A stretch of DNA of 64,000 nt from Triops longicaudatus (lineage: Eukaryota; Arthropoda; Branchiopoda; Notostraca; Triopsidae), in assembly GCA_022885665.1 (NCBI GenBank), contig JAGQDJ010000629.1:186001-250000 (forward strand). The letters are read 5' to 3'. Below the pieces are notes generated by a model. That model worked only from the letters and a program-made list of their open reading frames with translations, was not told the origin of the DNA and made no database searches. A program made the translations under genes and the position numbers. Below, one piece after another: positions 40,391 to 53,369 of this stretch; positions within the stretch are counted from its first letter, which is position 1, and each line of letters opens with the position of its first letter.

Positions 40391-40567
40391 AGCACGCAGA
40401 GAAAGTTGGGCTGTCCTAACGTCAAGGACTGAACCGGAAGCTGGAAGACGAGCCTTTAAATTGTTTAACTTATTCCCGCGATGAGTTTTTATAATTTCGT
40501 CAATGGTTTTTATTACTGGTATATTTAATATAAAGTTTTACTGTGATGTGGATAATGGATCGTATGT

Positions 40568-40573
40568 AATAAA
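40568..40573 (+). terminator. polyA signal of the coactosin-like gene
   Basis: AATAAA 178 bases after the TAA, at a normal distance for a short 3' untranslated region. Confidence 0.6.
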
Positions 40574-40579
40574 AAGAAC

Positions 40580-41847
40580 TCAAAATTCCGCGGCATAATA
40601 TTTCTATTGATTATCGTGACTGCCTTTTACATGTGAAGCTTGAAGGTCCGACAAATTGGATATTGCAAAGGCCTTCGGGGAGGTCATATATTTCTCTGGC
40701 AGATGTCGCGAACAATGATAAAAGTTCGCGTTGTCCTTAACTGCGGTAGCAGAAAAATTCGAAAATATATGAATACTGTTGCAATATATGAAAGTAGATG
40801 GTTTCATAAAATCAAGCGAATGAGGGAAAACCTCTAAACCCGAGAAAAGAAAATGCGTCCGAAACGCTAATGGTATTGCTGATCGAATCTTCAAATTAAG
40901 GAAAAGTGACACAACATATCAAACACAGTTGCTCTTTCTTCACACCAATTCTGAGTGCCACATGTTGCTTTCCGTTTCTCGTGTCCTCTTTATTTCGCTG
41001 AAACTTCCCTTGAACTTTTCGCTTAGTTAGCGAGCAAAATATCGTCATGCTAGTTCTCTCACTGCTGTATCCAAAACTGGGAGTAAAGTTCATTGCTTTC
41101 TCCTACCTGCATTACCTTAAATAGATTTCATCACCCTGTGAATGATATGAAATAGAAAAGATCGAAAAATTTCGGTTTTGATGAAGTATCGTATTAAAGG
41201 ATGACCCGCTCTTTTCACATTGTTGTCTCGACAAAAGGAACTGCTGGCAAAGAACAATATGCTACGTCCATTATTCTCGACTTGATAAGGGATAATAACT
41301 GTTCACTTTTTTCGAAGTACCTTTTCCATAATTGGTAAAGGGTTTAAATACTTGTGGAAAGTAATGAATATGAAATTATAGATGCACACCTTTCCAGTTG
41401 TGTGCAATTCTGTTCACCTTGCGGGCTTACCGGTAGTTACTTCTTCATTGATCTCTATACGACCCATTTCTTATCATAGCACACTCTTCGTTCAGCGCTC
41501 TCGATTATCCATCACTACAATAGCGGGAATTGCGGTATCGAAAATGTAGAAAATGTAGTCGAAAAGCTTTCAGGGACTAGTCTGAAAAAACCGCCAACTT
41601 ATACTGCCATCTGAACGGCCTTCCCGTACTACCAATGTAAATAGAGCTTAATCGCAGCTGTGTGAGTCGCGAAGCGTAAATAGCGACGACCAAATAAGAT
41701 ATCTTAAAAGAGGAATGTTTCAAGGTGTGTGAATCGTTGGTATTTTCTTTCAAGTGATGCTGACAGAACAGACTACCTGTTGCATGGAACCGTGGCTTAA
41801 AATAAATAATTTTAAAAATATAAGACGATCGTTTGTTGGGAAACGAC
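40580..41847. other. intergenic region and PIKfyve 5' flank
   Basis: This 1.27 kb lies between the coactosin-like gene and the PIKfyve start codon, both on the plus strand. It should hold the PIKfyve promoter and leader. No TATA box is evident and no credible coding exon was found. Confidence 0.5.
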
Positions 41848-44800
41848 ATGGCAAAAGCTGTCAACGCCTTAGATTCTCCCTCCAAACTGACCGAATTTGC
41901 TCCTTTGAACAGCGATCCTCCTACCTCTAACTTACGTTCAACATTAGCGAAGTTTTTCGGCTTGTCCAAAGGTAAACTTAAAGTTTTTTTTCCGTATTAT
42001 AAAACTAGTCGACAATTAGTTCAGCTGCAATGGTCGATGGCATCAAGAGGACCCGTTTATTATTTAATATTGTTTAATTTTCCATAGATCTTTATTTCTC
42101 TGTAAAACCTTCAACCATTCTCCTAGTACAATCTGAAAAAATGCGGCGCACATTTACGTTGAGTTTCGTTTTGTGGATTCAGACTGAGAAATGGTTGTTC
42201 TGTACTGATTGTTCCGGAATATTTGCAACATTTAAGAAATCCTGCAAAGCAATAACGCTTGGAGAATGAGAAGGCGTAAAACTGCAAAAAAAGTCCTTTT
42301 TTGGGTGGAGGGGGGAGACCGAGTAAGCACCCAATCGCATCCGCCCCTTTAAGATATGTTTTTCGCACTTTTTCTGGTTTCCTTAGAGAATCATACACCA
42401 ATTAGCCCTTGAAAATAATGAGTACTTTTGTCGATAACCTGTAGCATATTGTATCGTTTAAAGGGTGAAATTAGACGCAGATGACCAAAACCGAGAGTAT
42501 CATTGGCCCTTAACTCAAACACTCGATTGCCAAAATGATAGAAACGAAAAGTTCCGAGCTTGTACTTGAAAAGGTCTCTTGTGAAGTTATACACATTTCG
42601 TAATATATGCCTTTTAATTAAGTTTGCATATCTGTATGAACGACCAACGAAAGCTTAAAAAATAGTAATTGTAAATACTTATTTCTAGCGTCGCCTGTGC
42701 GCAATATGCGAACTTGGGTTATATACCGTAACTTTCATTTCGTTCTTTTGCAGGCTTGAAAGATTCATCTGAAAAAAGTGAGGCTGCAAAGGAAGACACA
42801 CCAAGGAGCTCTGAAACATCAGGTTCCAGCCAAACCAGGAGTGGGAGTATCGGGTGGGCCGATGAAGTAATTTTGTATTATTTTTTTGTGTGTTCGATTG
42901 TTCGTTAAACTTTATGCATTCAACAACGGCTTTGTTTAAAAGTTTGTACTAGATAGTAGCCTAGAAACTCCAGTATTCTGACGGAGCAATACGCCCCGTC
43001 AAATGTATGTATGGGTCTATTACTATTCTTGTACTACTATTATACCGAATTTATTTGAATTCTATCAAAACTGCTTATTTAGATTTCCCCATTTTTCTAC
43101 CTTTTTCAAATTATACGTTGTGCGTGTATATTATGAATCATATTTGGTTTCAGTTTGTTCTTGCTAGAGATAGTGTGCTTTGTTTGTTATTTTCTCTTAG
43201 TTTGTGATTAAGATTCCCGCGTTTTAATTTTTTTTCCATGTGATTAGGTACTGGATGAAGCAGGTGATAGATTTTATGGCGATTTGGGAGAAGGACGTAG
43301 TTTGCCAAATGTCTTGAAGAGAATCTCCAACCTTTTAGCGATGCGAGGCACCGTAAGCGTACAACATATAGCCTTACTTCAAACTTTCTTGTGGTCGGGA
43401 CTGTGATAGATCTTCTTCCCGGTTTCTCCCTTTTTTGTCTGTGATGGAATCAGAACCTGGTAGCGTATAAAGATGCCGACTTTAAGCAATACTGGATGCC
43501 CGATTCGGTGAGCAAAGAATGTTATGAATGTGGCGATAAATTCACCACGTTTCGACGTCGGCACCATTGTCGGATTTGCGGTCAGATATTTTGCTCACGA
43601 TGCTGTAATCAAGAAATTCCGGGCAGAGTTATGGGCTACACGGGTATGTCCCAGTTTTTAATTATTGCTCATGTTTTTGTTTCCACTTCTCCATTTTCTT
43701 TATTTTTCTTTTTTTTCGTGTAATTGCGTTAGCCTAAGAACCATTCTAACCTTTGGTTGTGTGAATAGGAGATTTGAGAGTCTGTACCTACTGCTGCAAA
43801 GTAGTACTGTCCTACTTGCAATCCTCCGATATGGCGTCGGATTTGTCGGCTGATTTGAGAACGCTACAAGAAGATCTCCAATCAAAGTTTTCTTTCACTC
43901 CACCAAACCAATCCCCTGACGCAGACCGAAGTCAAATGAGCAATTCTCCGTTCTCTAGTCTCCAGAGATCTTCTACCAAGCGTAAGACATCCGTTGGATT
44001 CCAGGAAGAACGTTTTGCCACGGGCAGGTACTCAACATTCGTTGCAATCTTTCACAGAAAAAGTTGCTTCGTACTACAGAAAAACGGATAATCCAATAAT
44101 TTTTTTTTATTTTTTACAAAATAAAGGGCATCCCATAAGAGTGCGCAGTTATCCCCATCGGAACGCCGTCTACTCATCAAAGATTCCGCTCAGCTGAAAG
44201 CCTTGCACGAGGCCATGATCCACCCACAGCATGGGATTGCGTTACAGACGTACCGCTATAAATTGCGGAGTTTTCCAAGTTGTGTGACAGGGTCCGACAT
44301 TGTTGATTGGCTCATTACGAACGATAAGGCCGCTTCAAGGTAAAAAAAAACTAAGTCGAAGAAGGTGAAAATTCATAGATTACTCTCAGCACTTTCCAAT
44401 TCGTTTTATATTAGTTGCTTATTTTTGTCCAATGTTTGTTTACTTTTCTTTGTATTCACTATTCGTTTCAAATTGCACATTTGGCCCAAGTAGTTAAATG
44501 ATTATACATAGAGGAGACCGTAATGTGTGGGATGGAATCTCGTGTATTTTATTTTTTTTTACTAGAAAATTGGCACGATTCCTTAGAATATTAATGTAAT
44601 TCCAAGAGCATACCCGCCGTTCTTAAGCTTTCTTTTATCGTCATTCATCATTTGATTATCTTAACAATATTTTTTCAAATGTGCTCGTGTAATTTTGCTT
44701 ATCGCTGTATACGCCACGCTTGTTAATTTTAAGAGCATTAGCTAATATGCTTTATTATTAATGCTGCGAAGGTCACAAGGAGCAGCGATTGGGCAAGCCT

Positions 44801-47800
44801 TGCTGGAAGCTCATTTCTTGGAAGTCTTGTCCCAGCCTGATATTTTTTTCGTCGATGGTTACGTTCTCTACCGACCACGTCCTTGTCCCGTATCTCCTCC
44901 TCCCACGCTCAATTTACCTTCTCAAAGCTCTCAATCATTGCCAGAAAGTGACCAGCACATGGTTCATACTCCGGCACGAATTGAGACGCCGCTAAGTGGC
45001 CAAGAACCCTTATGGGTGAGTCAGATTCGTATGCCAGAAGAAAAGGATTCGTTGGGTATGTGTATTAGCTTTCTTCTTTACGTTTATCTACGGCGAAATT
45101 TTTCTTTTCCTATTGCTTTTATCTTGAACATTTATTTGTCAAGAAGATTTATTATTGTTTTTACATCCATCGCGGTTGAATCTTCAGCAGCAGAGACATT
45201 GCAGATAGTTGAAACGCCGAGTGCTGAGGCAGTTCAGCAAATAACCTTCTCCGACGAAGAGCAGCCAGCGGAAGAAAATAATATCATGGAAACCAAAGAA
45301 GGAAAAAAGGATTTTATTCTCTCAGGTCAGAACTTTTTCAATGTTCTCTCGGTAAAATTTCGTTAAAAATTGTGACTGTTGTGAGTCTATATTATTATTT
45401 ATTATTTTTTTAGGTGATTTTCATGGTCCGCCTATTGCAGTCGCCACCGACGCCCCCGATTCCACGGTAAAGCTCGATATTGCCACTTTACATGGTCTTA
45501 GTCCCTCGTCGCAATCCTTACTTCAAGTTGGATCGCAGATTGTCACTGATAAACTCTCGTAAGCTTCGTTTCCCTGTTTTCTTAACTTTGTAACGCAAAA
45601 GTCTTAGTGGAAACTAGCAAGTTGTTTGTTGTTTTGTCTGCAGTGAACTCTTTGAACAGCACTTGAAAGCCTTGTTTCACCAGCTACTAAGTGCCGAGGG
45701 CTTAGCTACGTCGTGGTCGCAAAGCTTGTGGCCCTTACTTCTCAAAGCTGCAGAAATGGTCAAGCCTGACGTACGCGGAGAAGATGATATGGACATAAGA
45801 GAGTAATTATTCACGTTCCCCTTTTCGTACTCTTCCATACGTTCATTTCAGTTACGCTGCAGTTAAAAAGCTAAAAATTTCTTATTCAGAATCTCTAAGA
45901 GAACTTTCTTTGTTTGTACCATTATTCTAGGTACGTACAATTCAAAAAGCTTCCTGGCGGAGCGAGGACAGATTGTTCTGTAGTTCCAGGCATCGTGTGT
46001 TCGAAACAAGTGTCCCATAGAAGCATGAGTACGAGAATCCGCAACCCACAAATCCTCCTGCTCACGTCCTCAATCGACTACCAACGTGTAGCCAATCGTT
46101 TGGTTTCCCTTGATCCTCTTTTAATGCAGGTACGCCCTTTTGTAAATCCGATTATTTAAGGTACTAAATAGTGAGCATAAACTAAATCAAAAGAACAGTT
46201 TTGCATTTTTAGCCTAAGGAAGGAACAGCTTTTTTCCCCGTTCTTGGAAATGTTCCTCTTTGTATTCCTCACCATCTCGATTTCTGTTATTAAGTAGGAA
46301 CCCTCTTGTCTGGTATGGACCGTACACAAGTTAAATTAGTGTTCGATTAAACATACAACAAATTAAAGTACACCGTTTATCGCTACCCTAAATTAAAAAC
46401 TTGTAAAGGTATGATTCGCGGTACGTTTACTGAACTTTTAAAACTTCAGTTTTTATAAGACTGTTTTCGTGACTTTAAGAATTAAGAATTTAGATTAGGC
46501 ATTTAAGCAGGCACTTAACTTTTTCCTGTAATAGGCAACGGGAAAAGAGTACGCGGGGGAAAAAAAAAACAGAAGAATGCCATTAGAACAGTGACAGGGC
46601 GAATCGTTCTGGAAAAGGATTGTGCTGTATTTTTTGGAGGAATTCAGTCTCGGCTAATTGATACGTTATTTTTTGTGTGATGTTCTTGTTTGCTAATATT
46701 CTGTCCATTTTTTCGTCTTCTGTTTTCCCTTACGAAGGAAAACGAGTACTTGAAGAACGCCGTGGCAAAGATTGCCGCATTCAAGCCGGACATTCTGCTT
46801 GTGGAAAAAACGGTATCGCGACTAGCACAGGACTTTTTACGGAGCCTGGGCTTGACGCTAATCTTGAACGTGAAAGCTTCCGTTATGGACCGGATTGCCC
46901 GTTCAACCCAGGCGGACATCATGCCCTCTATCGATACGCCCCTTTCAAAACCTAAGTTGGGTACGTGTCGGCTATTCCACCTTGAGAACTTCACTTTAGA
47001 CACCGGCTCGAGTAAAACTCTCATGTTTTTCGACGGCTGTGATCCCCGTCTCGGCTGCACCATTCTCCTCCGTGGTGGCAATCGGACCGAGTTGAGCCGC
47101 CTCAAAAAAGTCGCTAGTCTCATGCTGTACGCTGCATATCATAGTTTCCTGGAAAAGAGTTTATTGGTTGACTGTTTTGCTGTGCCGCCTTTGCCCGAGA
47201 TGCGGAATTTGTTTCGCGATTCGGTCTCTCCACCTTCACACAATTCTTCCGCGTCTTTAGACCTGAGTTCACCCCACCGGAATGACGAAGTCTCGTCCAG
47301 GTCAATGGTGACCTCCTCGCCCATAATCCAACCCCCTTCTCCGACAAGGAACAGTCCAAAAACTCAAAAGATTGAGGATTTCTCCGATCCACTGCATTCC
47401 TATCTCCAGCGTCATCAAAACAACCACGAAAACTCGTTAAGCACCACTCCTAACGACCAGAATGGCGCTTCGGTGCCATTGGCTACCAGCTTAGCCGTCC
47501 AGTACAGTCATCCTCCGTTTAAGAAACTGCTCGAAGATCTCATCTTGACCATATCTCCCCTGATACACTACTACGTGCCCTACTTGGAAACGGAAACTGG
47601 TCGAAAATGTAGCTTGCGCAAATACTTGCCTGCGGAAATCTATTACACACCCCAATTTAGGGCTCCATCCCCGTCCAGGAAATTCCCGTTCAATGGAATA
47701 GGCTGTGGTGTGGCAAAAACAGGAGCCAAGCTAGTGACGGACAAAGTTAAGGAAGAAAATACGAATTTGCATCCGTTCTTAACCATGCGCATCACTCCTT

Positions 47801-50800
47801 ACGTCTCCAAGATGGAAATTCAGACTTTGTTAGCGGATTTCCGGGCAAGGGGCGGAATGCTACACGCCATACAGCCCAAACCGAACTTTGTAATGGAGAA
47901 ACCCGTGGAAAATCAGGAAAAAGATCCGGAGACGATAGAGGAGGAAAAGCTGTCTGGAAGAGATGTACTGAGTCCGCATAACCATCAACGATTGCCAGTT
48001 TTGTTCGCAAGCTTTTCGCCCATGTCACCGAATGCGCCGTTCTTTTGTGTTACACCATGGTAAGTCGACGGATTGCATTGTACAGGAAGTTTGCAGCCAG
48101 CATAACTTGTATATTTGAAAATTGTAGCAACCTTGGTTTAGACATTTACTCAAGGGGTAGAAACTCTCGTTATTTCAGTATTAAAATACATGATTATGTT
48201 CATATGTAGGAATATGTCAAACAGTATAATATATACTGAACTAATATATGAAAACTAACTAATGAAAATTATGCAAATTTAACTTATTGACTAATAATTA
48301 GCTTATTTCTTAGTAATAAATTAATATAAGATTAATAAATAGAAACTAACTTCGGAGCCATAAAGCGGAACTGAGGCAATAGCCGAGCTTTTCTTTTAAC
48401 AGTTAAATAAAACTCAAACAAACTTTAACGCTACTTTTTTGTCCAACATCGCGTAGGGTGGTGAACATGGACTTTTATGGACGCAACGATATTGCTTTAG
48501 GAGGCTTTTTGGAACGTTATTGTTTCCGGCCAGGCTATGTGTGTCCTTCGGAAACGTGTCCAACACCTATGACCTCTCATATCCGTCGTTTTGTGCATGA
48601 TCAAGCGTGCGTTCATGTATTGGTTCGTGAATTGAGTGAACCGATGCCCTCTCCGGAAAACGTCATTCTTATGTGGAATTGGTGTCGTAAATGCAAGCAG
48701 GTAATGTTCATAACTTCAGATTTTTTTTACGTACTGGATTTTTAGTCATTTTACAAAAAATGTGAAAATTTAAAGGTTTCTGCTGTGGTTCCCGTGTCCG
48801 AACCAACGTGGCATTTGTCATTCGCCAAATACCTGGAGCTGAGATTTTACGGTTCAGCGTATACTCGACGTGGGGCGGGTCAGTGCTCACACTCCGTGAT
48901 GCAAGATTGCCATCATTACTTTGGGTGCCGGAACCTCGTTGCATCATTCAAGTACGTTGAAATAACCCCGTTTCATGTGAAAAATGGCAATAAACTTCTT
49001 TAAAAATATATAGATAGGAAAGTTAAGGTATTTTCAGGCTTTAAAAACCTTGTTGTGTCTTTTGTCGTACTTGATCATGAATTTTGGAAAGGTACTCGAC
49101 AATCGCTCTTCGTCATGTGTGCTTACCACCGGCTTTCGTTTCAATCCGCATGGAATCAGCATTACCAGCACAAGTTGTCGAAGAAGTGCGCAGCTTGGCC
49201 CTGATCGGATACGGGATTTATTCTTCCATCAATGATTTGCTGGTTGCCTTGGGGACCGAATTGGCTGGCACACGGAACGAGGGTACAGTTTCAGTTATTT
49301 ATTTTCTTTTCCTACTTAATGATTTTTGCTCTCTAACTTTGAATCTTTCGAGACAACATTTTTGTGGAACAGTTGAACTTTAGAGAAAAATTAGTGTGTT
49401 TTTTTACTATTTGTGTTGTTTCATTCTACACGTAAGTTTTATATTTTATAAACCTGAACCTTTGTGATAAGACAAATTTTAAGCATATGAAACATAGTCT
49501 CGGGTATTGTTTTTTATTATTTTTTTTATTTTTATTTTTTATGTTATGTTATTTTTTTAAATGGTCTCATTTTAATAAATCTTTTTGTTTTATTTTGCCA
49601 GTTGTTATAGCAGGAATGCTTGAACAGCAGTCGGTAGAAAGAGCTCGACTTCGAGACCGCATTGAGCAGATTCAGCTTATGTTAACTTCACCAACTGTGC
49701 AACAGTGCATCTCGCGTGAATGTCGTTCTCCAGAGATCGAAGAAAGTAATAATTAAAGAGGCAAAAAAGCTACCAATTTTAGAACTCCTTTGAGTTCTTC
49801 TGACTTTTCATGATCTAGTGTTGGTAAAACCGTGTCTATTTCTTTTGTGTTTTTGTGACTTTTTTATCATCTCTAACATGACTTTATATGACAACTTACC
49901 ATACCCGTTTTTTTCTATATTTTTTTAGACATGGAAGAACTCCTGTGGAATATAATTGATCATGAAGTACTACTTAAACGGATTATTGCCGACGCAACGT
50001 CGTCTTGGAATGCGCGGCTTCAAGATCTTGTCCAGCAAAAAAGAAGAGATGACAAACAAAATCGACTCAGTAACAAGAATATGTCCTCGTACTCGAGCAC
50101 TACTTCGTTAGAAGCGGTATGGGCTACAGTAATATCTTATGTTACATTTAGATTTTACCATTTTCGATAAAAAAAATGTGTGGGAGTCGTATAAATGAGA
50201 CTTGAGATCCTTGAAAGCTCAGGCTTTTCATATGGAAAAAGTAGAAGGGAATTACCCCAACTTTTACATCGACTCTAATGGATAAAGGAGACTAGTAGTT
50301 TGGACTTGTTCAGTGATTTATATTTATTTCTCTCAGAGCGTCGCCAAACTGGAAGAGAAGAACGATAAAAAGATCGAAGAAAGCTTGGAAAGTTATGCCA
50401 GTGAGAGAACTTTGGAAGACGATACACAATCAGCGTCGTGGTTGGAGTCTTCAGAAAGGTTATTAACCAGTGAAGAATACAGAAATAAGTTGCAAACATC
50501 CCATGCGAGTCCTAGACATAGTCGTCATGCCTCTTTAACAAGCTGCGCGTCTTTCAAAGTAACGAATATAGAAAAGAAAAAAGTGTAAAGCAATTTACTG
50601 TGGTTTCATTGTGTCATTTTTCAATTTGTTTTTGTGCTATTACAGGGTAATGACGATGGAGTGAGCCGAGGATCCTCCCCGAAACGGAAAGTTTCGCAAG
50701 ACAATACACGTGAAGCTAGTCAAAAAGGTCACGAGAGATCACATTCCGAAGGAGACGCAAAAGTTCCGGATAGCGAAGGAAAGATAGCTGAAAAACGAGC

Positions 50801-52526
50801 CTCTGCATCCACTGTGAAAGCTTTGTTGGGAAGTCTTCTGTCTTCACAAAGCGCCCTTCCAATTGCAGTAGGTCTAAAATCACTTTTCACGTGACTAATG
50901 ACGTATTTCTATTTTTTTATTATTTTATTAAATATATCGTCGCCCTATCTCTAGCCTCCATTTCCTCCCAGCGAGCATAACTTACTGCCACCTGGGACGA
51001 GCATTCCTTTGGTGGTTTATGAGACAGAACCAAGCTCGGTAATTGCGTACTCGCTCACGTCGTTGGATTACGAGCGGCAGTTGCAAGACTTGCGGAGCGA
51101 GATGGCCAATACAGCTTCCCTGGGACATTCCATGAGTTTAGGGTAAGCGAACGTGAAGAGTTGATTATCGCGAAGAAGGTGTTCAAAAGATTTAGGTCCT
51201 TTAGTATATTTACGACTTTTTTTCGGCAGAACCGAAACCAAAGTGGGGAAAAGTAACGGGAAAACGGGTGCACAGCAAGGAAACGATGATCGGGACACGT
51301 GGTTTGAAACTCTAGAGAAAGACGAATTAGGGAACAAGTAAAACAATTTATCGTCTAAGCTTTCCGTGAGAGGGTTTGAGTTTCACCGCTTTCTTTATCA
51401 TACTCTAGTGTGGTAAATGTGGTGCCACCGTTAGCGGGTGGATTTCATGCTAGTGCGCATATAGAACTGCAATTTTCGGATTCGAGTGCCAAGTTCTATT
51501 GCCGAGTCTATTTCGCAGAGCATTTCCGGCAACTGCGGAGTGGAATTTTTCCAGCAGGGGAAGAACGATTTGCTAGGTCCTTGGCACGTTGCGTAGCTTG
51601 GAACGCATTAGGGGGCAAGTCAGGTTCTTCGTTTTGCAAAACTGCAGGTATGAAGTAAATCTTAAACAAAGTCCAAACGTACGTAATTTACAACATTTTT
51701 GCTTTGCGTGTTGGGCAATCGTTCTAGATGACCGGTTCGTGTTGAAGCAAATGTCGCGATTTGAAACACAGTCGTTTTTGGAATTCGCGCCGCATTACTT
51801 TAAGTACGTTCAGAAGTGTTTGAATGAAGATCGTCCTACGACCATTTGCAAAATTTTGGGGGCGTACCGGATCGTGTACAATAACAGTCAGACCAATGCT
51901 GCCTCCAAGCAAGACTTAATTGTGATGGAAAATTTATTCTATAACCGAGTGATCAGTCGAAAGTTTGATCTGAAAGGATCAGTCCGAAACCGTCTTGTGA
52001 ATCCCAGTGAAGGCAACGAAAGCGACTGTGTATTACTGGACGAAAATCTTCTCAAAAGTATGCGTGAATTTTCCTCTTTACGAAAATTTGAACATTGTTT
52101 TCTTGCTAGTTACACTGGAGAATCCTCTGTATATTCGACCGCATAGTAAAAGCATTTTAAGTGCAGCTATTGCACAGGACACACAGTTCTTAGCGTCGCA
52201 AATGGTGATGGATTATTCGTTACTAGTCGGATTAGATGAAGAGAAAAACGAATTAGTTGTAGGCATTATAGGTAAGAATAGAACATAGAATGGCATATTA
52301 ACAGAGTATGCAATTAATATCTGTTGTAGATTACATTCGAACATTTACGTGGGATAAGAAGCTTGAAACGTTCGTCAAGTCTTCTGGAATTCTAGGTGGA
52401 CAGGGCAAAATGCCTACAGTGGTATCACCTGAAGTGTATCGTTCCAGATTCTGTGAAGCTATGAGTCGTTATTTCACCGTAGTACCGGATCGTTGGACCG
52501 GCTTAGGCAAGGGCATTGATTGTTGA
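41848..52526 (+). CDS. PIKfyve: 1-phosphatidylinositol 3-phosphate 5-kinase (PIKfyve/Fab1), 25 exons
   Basis: Makes PI(3,5)P2 from PI3P on endosomes and lysosomes. Exons: 41848-41971, 42754-42866, 43248-43352, 43454-43643, 43769-44027, 44127-44339, 44772-45055, 45188-45325, 45414-45558, 45644-45802, 45931-46129, 46738-48059, 48457-48700, 48776-48951, 49092-49282, 49602-49745, 49929-50116, 50337-50558, 50646-50867, 50955-51142, 51230-51337, 51409-51647, 51728-52057, 52110-52271, 52330-52526. All are GT-AG and in phase: 5862 bases, 1953 residues. Domains: N-terminal SPSKLTEF motif; FYVE about 128-190 (WMPD, RRHHCR, RVC, eight Cys ligands); DEP about 288-372; CCT/TCP1-like about 525-790 (GCTILLRGG); Cys-rich about 1084-1290; kinase about 1645-1953 with GGKSG (1713-1717), ATP lysine K1731 in FVLKQM, DLKGS (1805), MDYSLLVG (D1869) and D1889 in DYIRTFTWDK. 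All catalytic residues are present. The exon 8 and exon 16 acceptors have in-frame alternatives (AG at 45190 and 49613). Confidence 0.97.
45056..45187 (+). other. PIKfyve intron 7, stop-free and a multiple of three
   Basis: This 132-base intron has a normal donor (GTATGT) and a CAG acceptor, yet it has no stop in the PIKfyve frame and its length is divisible by three. Retention would add 44 mostly hydrophobic residues between the DEP and CCT-like regions. It is most likely a plain intron, since its composition is T-rich and the insert is not known from the family. Confidence 0.75.
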
Positions 52527-52665
52527 GTTCTTCGTTATGTTCGTCTATTGCCTTACGCAAATATTTTGTGATGTTTCGTATCGTGATAACCAAAATGCAC
52601 GCTTGCCATGATAGCGTATTGGTTATGCTGAAAAGGTAAATATACGGATCTTTGATTTCAAAGTT

Positions 52666-52671
52666 ATTAAA
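52666..52671 (+). terminator. possible PIKfyve polyA signal
   Basis: ATTAAA 140 bases after the PIKfyve stop and before the TATA-like box of the next unit. A canonical AATAAA at 52916-52921 lies inside that next unit and is therefore less likely to be used. Confidence 0.35.
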
Positions 52672-52753
52672 ACGTTTTTCTATTGCATATCACATGTTGC
52701 ACTTAAAATTGACCTTGATTCATAGTGTAACCGTAAGCAATGTTATTCAACAA

Positions 52754-52759
52754 TATAAG
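52754..52759 (+). promoter_or_regulatory. TATA-like box for the small secreted-peptide gene
   Basis: TATAAG about 110 bases before the first ATG (52865) of the downstream unit, which would put a start site near 52785. It is supported only by position. Confidence 0.3.
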
Positions 52760-52864
52760 TAGTTCGAAGTGTTTTCACAAGCCTACATGTACGAAATTCG
52801 TATCTTTCACAAAACCAAGTCGAGTTCTAGAGAAGCAGTCTCGAGAGCAAAGGAAGGGAACACA

Positions 52865-53312
52865 ATGTACGCACTATCGTCACTTGGCGTACTGAAAGTA
52901 AGCGCTTTACTTTTCTAATAAATATCGACATGAGAGCAATTGTTCTTTTTGTATGAAAACCAAGATGATAAAACAAGTTTGTTACTGTAAACAACGAGAG
53001 CTTTTCCGTTAAAAAGGACAAATTATTGGGTCATTTCGCGTCTAATTTTCCATATTTACAGTTAGTTGTATTTTTGGCTCTCTTATGATGAAAACTGTCA
53101 CCATGATTGCCCTACTTTTCGCTACCTTGGGTGCATGTAACGGATCGCCATATGCGAATAGATATGGGCACAATCCCCCACCGCACTATAACCCTCAGCA
53201 ATACCAGTCGGTGCGACACTAGCCCCAACACCAAGCACCTCAATTTTCTCTATCTCAGCCGTACAGTCCCATGCAACATCAGCCTCAGCCGTATCAGTCA
53301 CAGAAAGTGTAG
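52865..53312 (+). CDS. small secreted Pro/Gln/Tyr-rich peptide gene with in-frame TAG
   Basis: Exon 1 (52865-52897) reads MYALSSLGVLK to a good donor (AAA|GTAAGC). Exon 2 begins at 53062 after ATATTTACAG. The main frame starts at tandem ATGs in exon 2 (53085, 53088): a signal peptide (MMKTVTMIALLFATLGACNG), then a short region rich in Asn, Pro, Gln and Tyr, interrupted by TAG at 53220-53222 and continuing in the same frame and composition (PQHQAPQFSLSQPYSPMQHQ) to a second TAG at 53310. As drawn it gives 45 residues, or 75 codons if the TAG were CAG. Continuing exon 1 into exon 2 gives a separate 19-codon frame ending in a TGA that overlaps the tandem ATGs. AATAAA follows at 53364. It may encode a secreted peptide or matrix protein. 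The TAG may be a recent knockout, a polymorphism or a sequence error. No known family. Confidence 0.55.
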
Positions 53313-53363
53313 AAAGCGTAAAGGAAATACAAACGATATGTACTCTCTGACATCTTTATTATA

Positions 53364-53369
53364 AATAAA
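53364..53369 (+). terminator. polyA signal of the secreted-peptide gene
   Basis: AATAAA 51 bases after the second TAG of the peptide frame, in a T- and A-rich context typical of a 3' end. Confidence 0.6.

Noticed and set aside
46677..46955. 92-codon frame at the start of PIKfyve exon 12
   Set aside because: It is an alternative frame of the exon; the kinase frame carries the conserved CCT-like sequence.
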